Positions 55,200 to 64,000 of a stretch of DNA of 64,000 nt are shown in pieces (the first letter of the stretch is position 1; each line of letters opens with the position of its first letter). Origin of the DNA: Punica granatum (lineage: Eukaryota > Streptophyta > Magnoliopsida > Myrtales > Lythraceae); NCBI RefSeq assembly GCF_007655135.1, contig NC_045129.1, positions 8,060,001-8,124,000 on the forward strand. The letters run 5' to 3'. The notes beneath the pieces were generated by a model. That model saw only the letters and a program-made list of their open reading frames with translations, searched no databases and was not told the origin of the DNA. The translations under genes were made by a program, and so were the position numbers.

Positions 55200-58100
55200 C
55201 TATGCAAATAACTGCTCAATGACGGTCTCAGCATTACCATTATACTGAGCAAGAAGATGGATTGCATCAGCCCGAGGTAAAGCTAGGAACTCCTGCATCA
55301 ATGCGTGAAACAATGCATTAGAATGTGCGATCAAAGCATGACAAGAGATGACAAGGATAACATAACTGTGCGATGTATGAACATACGTCCCTCATCAGGA
55401 CGCAAGGCAAGGCAAGGAATAACATGGAAACTGGACAGAATATTCCAAACGTTTATAGTATTTTGGTCAGTCACTATGCCAAGGGACATTGACAGTAATT
55501 AGGAATTTCATACTCTTGCTCGTACTTGACTAGCCTATCCATCCATATATAGCTGCTATGAAGGAATGGTATCAGAACCAAATGGTATACAATTATGCTG
55601 CAATTCTAACCAGTGCCGCTCTATCCTAGAGATATTTGTTCGTCATGTTCTCATCTTGTCTCATTTTTGCAAATTTTATCGCTTCATATTAAACAATTAA
55701 ACCCTCATTGACTGTTAAGTGAGAACACGTATATTTACTCTTTTTTACGGCAGAGAAACTAATAACTGGGAAATAACTGAGCTCTCCCATCATTAAACGG
55801 GGATTTTATAAGAAGCGAGACTACTAGATGAAAAAAAATCTAGATATGCCAAACTCACCATGACTTTAAGAATTGCACTCTCATCATAGAAAGCATCAGT
55901 AGACGAGACTTGCGCGGGGCTGCTGCTATCTTCCGCAGCCCTACCACTTGAAGATGTGGTTACAACGGAAGAGCCATGAGTGCAACTATCAACATTTGAT
56001 TTAGACAAGGCACATGCCAGCATCGGGCTGCTGACATCTTTCAAGGAATCAATCCTCAAAAGGCTCTCAAACCTATCTTTGCACATCTGAAGCTTGAACC
56101 ACTCGTTGTGAGTGTGAAGAGTGGCTCTCATGATCTTCATAAGCTGGGGTTCCTCAATTCCAAGTCTTCTTCCTATTGCAACCTGCGAGAAAATAAAAAA
56201 TTCTCAAAGAAGAACGCAACTCTTCAAAACAAAAACTCCAAAAATTTCAGGTAGGCCAGCAATAGATTCATCCAAGACAGATGAAAACCCACAAAATCCC
56301 CTCATAAGAAAAGAAGAAGCTTTATTTGAGGTTAAAAACCATGAATTTATCATTTTTACGACCTATTATTCCACTAGGAAGTCACCATTATTGGAATTGC
56401 ATCTTAGAGTATATCACATAGGTTCTGTTCCCCACCATTAGCTAAACAATCATTCTCACGTAGGACAAACACCATTCAGTAAAATAACAAATGATAGAAA
56501 CAATATAGACTCTCCTGCCACTTAAGAACCAATTTTCAAAAGCCCTGCTCATTAAGAAACAATCTGGTTCCAACCGTAGCTGAAGTGAAGTCGAGGGAGC
56601 AATACCTGAAGTGAAGTCGAGAGAGCATCCAATGGTAAGCTTCTAACCAGTGCCTCCTCCGTAGGCTGGATTAATGCCAACAGAGTCTCCTTCAAGGGCT
56701 TCAGTAATGCAGGATCTTTAGCAGCTAAAGGACCTAAATGGGAGCATGCCACCCTGAGAGCGCTAGCATGATCACCAGTGTTTACCAAGTTGAGGAATTG
56801 AACCTGAAACAGGCAAATACAAGCAACAAGTTAGGCCAATCCTCACAGCATTCCGAACACAATTCCAAACACAGTAGTCTGATAAGTCCAGTAATCTCAC
56901 TACAAATCATAAGTATTCACCTGCTTAAGTTGGAATAGTAGAACAGGATTTTGCTTGAAAAAGTCGGGATCCATGGAGTTAACTTCTTCGACAACCTCAG
57001 CTGCCATTCCTCTGCTAGCTAGTTCTTTCATCTCCAGCACAAACTCATATTTATCTGCTGCAGGTTTTGTCTCTAACGTGAATTTCTTTTCTGTGCCCTG
57101 CAGCAGAACATTGTCTTAATAAAAGACCTTAATAAAATCTCTGTATAATATATTACAACAAACTGCAGACACCTCTTGTTCTTTCAGCACATTTGTGCCA
57201 GCACTTGAGGTAGCAGGGCAAAGGTCTGATTTGCTGCTTCCATCACAAAACACCTCAGATGCATAACTTAGGTCATCACTCCGTCCTCTCCATCTCTTGC
57301 GCTTTCCCCTCTCTCCAGCTCTACGACTTCTATTTTTTTGAAGAGATGACGAAATGCAGGACTGATGAGAACCGCTGGTACTACAGATTTCATGGTTCGC
57401 TGGCTCACATGCATATCGTAGCTCAGCATCAGAACTTTGAAGTTTAGCTACATTTACATCATCGTTACAGCAAGAATCCTTATGCGTGCTTATAGTTTCA
57501 CCATCAGAACTTCTACTGGCTCCAGAATCCACTTCAAGGGAATAGTCTCTTGACAAAGAGGGAAGGCTCTCTGCTTGACCTGCCTTTGTAGGTTCAGAAA
57601 TAATTGGAATTCCTGATTCCAAAGAATCTTGTTAATTTGAAACACACATCTACAGCACCAATAAAAATAGAAGTAAAATGGTCAATTTATTCAAAGGGAC
57701 TAACCAGCAGGAAGCGTGAAGCCAGAATCAACAATGCCCCTGTAAACACAATACTCCCGGACAAGGTTATCAAGCATCGGAATATCCAATCTTGTTCGAC
57801 ATAACTCATTCTGCAATAAAATATGAGAGAGTGACAGACATGTAGATGGATCATAAAAATATGAAACTGAAGCAGAAATCTTTCAGAATGTTGGATTACC
57901 TGAAATGCCAGGAATAGATCTCCCTTGGCAAATCTCAAGCTGTCAATTGCCCCTTGTCTTGTGAGCTCTACAGCATGGGCAAGAGCTTGAATATCCACCT
58001 ACCCGGTATAAAAATTGACAGGTTAAAATATGGCAAGCAACATTGGCACACACTCCAACACTTGGAACGATAGAAATGACGAGTCCAAGAGATACAGGTC

Positions 58101-60243
58101 ACAAATCCCATCAAATACCATTATAGTACCAATGACCACTCTAACCAAAATAATCATAAGTTGATAAGCACAGTTTCATAGTCTCACCTCATCGAATGGA
58201 GGGGCTTCATAAAAGCTCTCTTGGAGAGTTGCAGGAGGATCACGCTCTTCAAGGAGCAATCTCTCGTTGAGATCTGAGATAGGCGATGATACTCCTTGAC
58301 GGAAGCAGTACTCTTTATGTATACTGCAACATAAAGGTAGAGAATGCAAAGGGGAAAAAAGGAGTAAGGACAAATCATCTGGAGTAGGTCATACATCAAT
58401 TTTCCAACTGGGGAAAGGAAATAGAATAGAAAATCACAGGAGATTTAGTTTAAATGCATAACACAGCAATTTCAAAAAGTTACCTTATCAGATATCTCAA
58501 TGTCATTGAGAATAAGGGATCATAAGCGTGTAAGTGGGCTCTCAAAACTGATGACATCAAACCAGCAATTTCAAACCTCTTCCTTTCTGACCACTGGAAT
58601 ACACAGCAAATAAAATTCAGCAATATGATAGGATTAGAATAGAAAATCCAGGATAAAAAAATTTTTAGGAATAACACTAGCAGGAGGAACCATAAATCTG
58701 AATTGGTCACTAGCACATCACTTTGACGATTAGAGACTCAAACCCCAAAATGTGCTTTAAAGGATAAACCATTCATTTCATTGCATGAACTTAGAGTAAG
58801 AATTGAATACGACCTGAATGAGCCCAAAGCTATTTTTCTTACCAAATTCAAATTTGACTTGCGATGGTACCCAAAGCCAACAGAATCAATTAATTAACTC
58901 CAGAAAAGAGTGCAGAAAATTAAAGGTCTAAAGGGGCATAAACTTCCAGAGTAAAAACAATTAAGATGGTGAGAACTGGGGACAGATCGTAATAAAGTCA
59001 TATTTCCATTAAAATTAAACACAGCCCACCTCATTAGCCACAGGAGAATTTTGATCATCTTTGTCATATATAAAGGCAAGAAGAATGTGCTTGAACTCCT
59101 CATAGGCTTCCTTAAATGAGAAAAGTAAAGGCATCAGTCAGCAAATCTTGAACTAGTGCAATCCGTTTCGATTCACTATATTGCTGTATAAAAGATTCAA
59201 CCAGTACAAAAGAATATAAAAATAAAAAATAAAATAAGGAAGCTATGATCAAGTACTGGATATGCATCAAGAGCACAAGGAGCGAGAGAAGTCCTCAAGC
59301 ATTCAATTGCAGCATGGCGATCCTCTGGCTTCCCTCTCCTCAACAATTCAATAAATTTCTGCACCGAGTAATAGAAGAGTTTGAGTTCAAAACAGGGCAA
59401 ATATCAACCATCTCATCACATCGGAGTTCCTACTCAAAAAATTTCTGGGAAAATACCCAAAGATTCAGTACACAAACTGATTCTCTTCTCACTCACTCTC
59501 TCACATTCAAGCAACAATAAGCAAGCTGTCACTAGGTTCCTACTGCTACAACAAGTCTACTACCATGTTCCATAAGCCAAACCAAGTAAAAAGCCGCAGA
59601 AAATGACTGCCAACAACAGCAAGGCATACTCTGGCCCATCATAACTTGAGACGATAATTGACGAGCGGAAATGACATTACGTTCAACGCATAACTTAGAA
59701 ACTTTCCCCAAAAGATGAGTGCTTAGCGAGCACCGGTACAAGCCACTGATTAAGTAGAACGCGCGGCGAAATGCCTTGAATATCCAATTGATTTATCATA
59801 AAACACGAGTCATAATCGACTCTCGAGCACTAAATTAGAAGCTGTCATCTATGCATCCACCCATCCATCCATTCAATCTAGCTAACAAAGTACGGAAAAC
59901 CACAAATTTCTAGGAAAGATCGACAATTCTCGAGAGAGCACGCAAAGGCCACCTGCTTCTGCAGCCGAAACAGGATCCTATGGTCCTCGAGGATGGAAGG
60001 CGCGTGGGAGCGCAGCATCTCGATGGCAGCCTCAACATCGCCGGCCTCCAGCGACCGCCTTATCTGGCGATTGATGAGCCGGGACTGGTAGGTGGAGGAA
60101 GAGGAGAGGGAGCAGGGAGTCGATGGAGGGGATAAGGACAAGGTAGAGGAGACGGCAACAGAGTCATCGATCAGGTTCTCCGATCTGGCGAAATCGACGA
60201 CCAGCGCGTCAAGAGACTCCCAGTTCACCGGGGTCGACTCCAT
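55200..60243 (-). CDS. CTLH/RanBPM-type protein, 12 exons, 718 aa
   Basis: Exons (minus): 59953-60243, 59257-59358, 59030-59110, 58484-58593, 58188-58323, 57900-57998, 57705-57810, 57173-57612, 56921-57097, 56606-56803, 55859-56182, 55200-55292. All have GT-AG junctions and the reading frame closes at 719 codons. Residues about 54-160 form a CTLH-CRA-type helical module (RQIRRSLEAGDVEAAIEML, ILFRLQKQKFIELLRRG). A Ser-rich, low-complexity middle (about 310-455) with a basic patch GERGKRKRWRGR follows. A second, similar module lies at about 484-590 (MAAEVVEEVN, VLLFQLKQVQFLNLV). The last ~29 residues (LPRADAIHLLAQYNGNAETV) resemble a UBA-like helix bundle. CTLH proteins scaffold GID/CTLH-type ubiquitin ligases. 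Membership here is inferred, not shown. It is intact. Confidence 0.9.
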
Positions 60244-60899
60244 ACCGGTCAGCCACTAGGCCTTGGCCGGAGTCCGATTGGGTACTGCGGTAACCATGAT
60301 TGAGAGCGAGAGAGAGAGAGAGAGAGAGAGAGAGGCGGCGACGTCGGGGAAGGATTTGAGGTTATATACGTGCCAGGTGGCTCGTGAAATGTGCGGACCT
60401 TGGTAAGGCGGGGCTTGATAAAGTCACCAGCCGCGGGAATGTTTCCGGGTCACCGTGGTCTACAAAGAAGGAAAATCGCAAAAGTAGGGCTTGAGTTTAG
60501 AATTATTGCACGTCTAGTCCCAGTACCTATGCTATGGATTCATTTTAATCCACACTGCTGCTACAGTAACGAAATCCGTAAATCCTAATATTTAGAAGTC
60601 TAACAAGGAAGTTGTCGAAGGTTGTTACGGAGCTTCGAAAGGATTAGTAGTGTTATATTTTTATGGGTTATCTATTATGTATATGTATATGTAATTTAAA
60701 CTGGGATCGGTATATGTATTCACCGTCGTACTTTGCAGTTCTAAAAATATTAACATAACGACAATTAAAATACTAATTTAAGAATGGATTATTCGGGCCG
60801 ACTAATTCACCTCGAACACGATTTCTCTTGAAACAAAATAATGCAAAGAAGAGATGAGACCTCCTCCAATCTTTTTTCTGAGACGCCGTCAGCCCCAAA
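60244..60899. promoter_or_regulatory. Divergent intergenic region; GA microsatellite at 60308-60334
   Basis: Lies between the CTLH gene (minus) and the PPR pseudogene (plus). The GA run, CT on the gene strand, sits about 65-90 bp upstream of the CTLH ATG, probably in its 5' untranslated leader. No other feature is recognised. Confidence 0.5.
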
Positions 60900-63009
60900 A
60901 TGGCCACCCCGTTTCTTGACCACCGTTTGTGTTTCTCCCGCAGCCTCTCAGGGGCTCCCCACCCGCCACCTGCCGCTTCACCGCCGGGCCACCCGCGCCG
61001 GATCCATTCCACCCCAGTGCATTCAAGACCCTGCGCGTAAAGTCCCAGAAAGTCTCCAATGCGCACTGCCTGTTCAGTGAAATTCCCCACAGGGACGTCT
61101 GCACGTGGACGACCCTTCTCTCGGGCCTTTCTCGGCCGGGGGCTGTCGGCCCGAACGGAACGGCTTCATTTTGTCGACAGTCCTCAAGAGCTGCGTGAGA
61201 CTGAACGAGCTGAAGCTTGGGAAGGAAGTTCATGGATGGATCTTAATAAATGGGGTTGATGTGGATTCTTTCCTGGGGAACTCCATTCTTAATTTGTACG
61301 CAAAAAGAAGGGAGTTCGATATTGCGGTGAGGCTCTTTGATTCAATGGACGAGATCAATACTGAGGCGCCGACTGTTATGCTTGGTGGATACGTGAACAA
61401 TGGAGACATCGAAAAATCATTAAGTTTGTTCAAGGTATTGCCCATTAAGGATGTCACGAGTTGGACCACTATCATACACGGGCTAATGCAAAACGGGCAG
61501 GAGAGAACGGCTCTAGAGCTCCTCTTTGAGAAGAAGCTTGGACAAATCTTTGATGAGGTCACTTTCTCTATAGCTCTAAGGGTTGGCTGCTGCTTTAACT
61601 CTGTTGGATCTCAGAATGCAGATTCATGATCGTGTGATAAGATCCGGGATCAGCACTAATCGCTTCATAAGGACATCACTCATCGATATGTACTGTAAAT
61701 GTGGGAAGGTGGAGAAGGCCTCACTGTTCTGGGGAAATTTCCAACTGAGTTTGAGACAATCCGAAATTATGAGATGTTCCATGAGGAATTAGCTGGACAG
61801 ATAGTTTCATTGATTTCTGGATATGTGCATAAAGGGGACTTTGAGAGTGCCTTCAGGACTTTTAGATCCGTGGTCTGTGCACATTCGGGGCGAATGTGTA
61901 TGTTGTCACAAGCATTATGTCGGCCTGAGCTAGCACTGGGATATTAATACACGGTTTATAGGTCCATGCCTACACTGAGAAAGTTGGGCACAACTTGGAT
62001 GTTCCATTGCGGTCCCTGATAATAGATATGTACTGTAAGTGTGAGAGTTTGGGAGATGCAACATTGATCTTTGAAGGTGGCAAAGACACGCGTGTTGCCT
62101 TGTGGACTTCAATGATATCGGGTCTTCCCGCCAATGGGAGGGGCAAGGAGGCTGTCAACCTTTTCAACCTTATGATAAATGAGGGGATTAACCAAACAAA
62201 ATAACTTTTCTGGCAGTTTTAACTGCTTGTAGCCACTCAGGTTTGCTTGAAGAAGGACGAGGATACTTTGAGCTAGTGAGAAAAGTTTATGGAATCAAAC
62301 CTGGTATTGAACACTTCGCATGTATGGTCGGTTTATATGGTCGAAGAGGACGGTTGGATGAGATCAAGCAGTTCATCTACCAAAATGGTATCTCAAATGT
62401 GACTTCAGTGTGGACCACAATTTTATCCTCCTTCCGACTTCATAGAAACGTCGAGTTGGGGAAATGGACATGGGAAGAGCTACTCAGACTTTTTCCCAAC
62501 GATTCCACGCCTTATGTTTTATTGTCGAACATATGTGCTGATGAAGGGAGATGGACAGAGGCAGCTAACATTAGCAGCCAAATACGAAAGAGAAGGCTGA
62601 AGAAAGTCCCAGGGCAATCATGGATCTAGTTGAAGGATACTGTCCATACTTTCGTCATGGGAGATGAGTCACACCCAAAATTTTCGGAGATACACTCGTT
62701 CTAGGACGAGCTAATTGGGAGGCTGAAGGAAATCGGCTACTCACCCGATGCTAAATTGGTGATGCGGGATGTGGAAGAAGAAGAGGAAAAGTTGGTTGGG
62801 TTTCATAGCGAGAAGCTCACTGTATCGTATGCATGAATACCGGCCCCAGGATGCCAATCAGAGTCATGAAGAACCTCCGGATTTGCCCAGACTGCCACAA
62901 TTTCATCCAGCATGCTTCACAGCTTTCGCACCGGGAAATAGTCGTGAGAGATGGCCACAGGTTCCATAACTTCAGAGATGGGAAATGCTCATGCAGTGAT
63001 CGGTGGTGA
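60900..63009 (+). pseudogene. DYW-class PPR protein pseudogene
   Basis: Conceptual translation over several frames gives PLS-type PPR repeats (for example LGKEVHGWI, NSILNLYAK, DVTSWTTIIHGLMQNG, SLIDMYCKCG). An E region (ACMVGLYGRRGRLDE, NDSTPYVLLSNI) and a DYW deaminase-like domain follow, with [15 protein letters not shown] and the C-terminal CSCSDRW before TGA at 63007-63009. Such proteins edit C to U in organelle RNA. Frame changes lie near 61590, 61750, 62200 and 62835, and in-frame stops follow SWI (about 62627) and IHSF (about 62702). A single-exon, intronless layout is typical of the family. It is dead as a single protein, but the zinc-binding residues of the DYW domain are still present. 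Confidence 0.9.
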
Positions 63010-64000
63010 GAGCAGAGAAGGCTGATGACCTGATGTCGATGCAGATCAGATATAGCCATGTCCTATCATGGCAACTAGTAGGTAGAGTTTGTTTACTTAT
63101 TTTTATCCGGAAGCAGAGCCCGATGGCGCGTGATCCATCCTGAAATTTGGAGAATCCCGAAATTGGCATTGAGGGGTTAACAATAAAATCAAAAGCGCTG
63201 ATCTCTAATGCAGCATTGTCGAGCTTCATTTCCTATCTGATAGGGATCCCGACCCTGGAGATCCCTCCCGAGAATGCCGGTTCAATTCTTTTCTTACTGA
63301 AAGGAGAGAAAGAAGATCAAAACCATTTGTTCCGTGTTATTTTTATTTGCTTACTGATGCATAGATGTAGAGCTCTCATGGCTGTCATGAACAACCTGAT
63401 ATGTTGATTGAACACCACTTGGTTTGAGCTCGATATTCTCATCAAGGGTAAAGCCGATGTTGAGAAGAATTTCCGGAGCTATTATTTGGCTCTATGGAAT
63501 GAGAAAGCACTTCTTTTCTTACCTCAAAAGATTTTCCGATTATTATTCTTATATTCAATTTTCTTTGTACTTAAAGCATTGCTATCGACATTATGCTTCT
63601 GCTAATGCAGCGAGGATCTCATGCGTGTACAATTACCATGACCAATGTTATTGGAAAAGTTCGCATTAATGACTCCTTAGTTAGCATTTTCTTTCGAGCC
63701 ACCCGCAAAAGCTTCTTGTAGCACGAATGATGGCCCCTCAGCTTGTATGGTCTCAACTAGCAAATCTCGGTTCTGTTCTCGAATTACACACACACACACA
63801 CACACACAAACAACATGTTTGTGCGCGCACTGTCGGTGGTAACATGTTGCAAGATTAGTTGTGTCGTGGCTTAGGCTAAAGTGGGCTGAGTTCCAAATGA
63901 ATTGGCCCAAACAAAAGTGAAGATTACCCAACCCCATGGAGGGCCCTTGTGACTCTTAACTTTCTCGGAAGGTCCAGTCTCAGTTCTGCACATATGATTG
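63010..64000. other. Intergenic to the window edge; CA microsatellite at 63786-63808
   Basis: 3' flank of the PPR pseudogene. Several 60-90-codon frames show no recognisable motif. A CA run lies at 63786-63808. Confidence 0.55.

Noticed and set aside
60773..61233. Minus frames of 105-114 codons
   Set aside because: Antisense of the GC-rich N-terminal part of the PPR pseudogene.
61230..61562. 110-codon minus frame
   Set aside because: Antisense of the PPR repeats.
1..64000. CRISPR array, bacterial operons or origins
   Set aside because: The sequence is plant nuclear DNA; direct repeats found are microsatellites, promoter units or LTR-internal arrays.
1..64000. tRNA or rRNA genes
   Set aside because: I scanned by eye for cloverleaf A and B boxes and conserved rRNA strings and saw none. 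A tRNAscan and Infernal run would settle it.

Overview
The window is nuclear DNA from a flowering plant, most likely a eudicot. The evidence is a 12-exon gene with GT-AG introns, a DYW-class PPR relict, C-terminally encoded peptide (CEP) hormone precursors, LTR, LINE and MITE remnants, and a pararetrovirus-like insertion. I cannot name the species. Only two protein-coding loci of ordinary size look intact: a membrane-anchored sulfotransferase-like gene (44.1-47.0 kb, minus) and a CTLH/RanBPM-type gene (55.2-60.2 kb, minus). Three small CEP precursor genes are also intact (11.9, 15.4 and 28.9 kb, all minus).

Layout. Positions 1-11.58 kb and 39.94-47.99 kb are two direct copies of one segmental duplication. 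The 40-kb copy keeps a complete six-exon sulfotransferase-like gene. The left copy is a pseudogene that has lost the membrane-anchor exon and carries a frameshift, a mutated splice donor and a premature stop. The left copy also received a 5.15-kb TG...CA element, read here as a giant solo LTR, with a 5-bp target duplication; the right copy preserves the empty site. The 11.6-29.6 kb block holds the CEP cluster, a LINE fragment, a 313-bp solo LTR, a MITE and a 6-kb virus-like element. The 29.6-39.5 kb block is AT-rich and nearly gene-free, with a LINE RNase H tail. The 48-55 kb block is repeats and MITEs. The 55-63 kb block has the CTLH gene divergent from a decayed DYW PPR gene.

The most unusual object is at 19.39-25.38 kb. 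Four tightly packed, uninterrupted minus-strand ORFs encode a 985-aa capsid/zinc-knuckle/retropepsin protein and three unfamiliar proteins (129, 127 and 397 aa). They are followed in the same sense by a TATA-like promoter, a leader and a tRNA-Met primer-binding-like site. There is no reverse transcriptase anywhere in it. The order ORFs-promoter-leader-PBS is a circular permutation, as expected for a pararetrovirus rather than an LTR element. Both ends abut TA dinucleotide runs. A 106-bp inverted repeat joins the two ends, and its outer edge falls where minus-strand cDNA synthesis would begin. It may be a capsid-only non-autonomous element, a segment of a multipartite virus, or a captured capsid locus.

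The CEP genes share more than coding sequence. CEP-1 has three tandem copies of a 115-bp unit upstream of its TATA box, and one diverged copy of the same unit lies just upstream of the TATA box of the two-domain CEP-3. CEP-1 has also lost the first residues of the hormone domain and has a Cys in place of a Ser.
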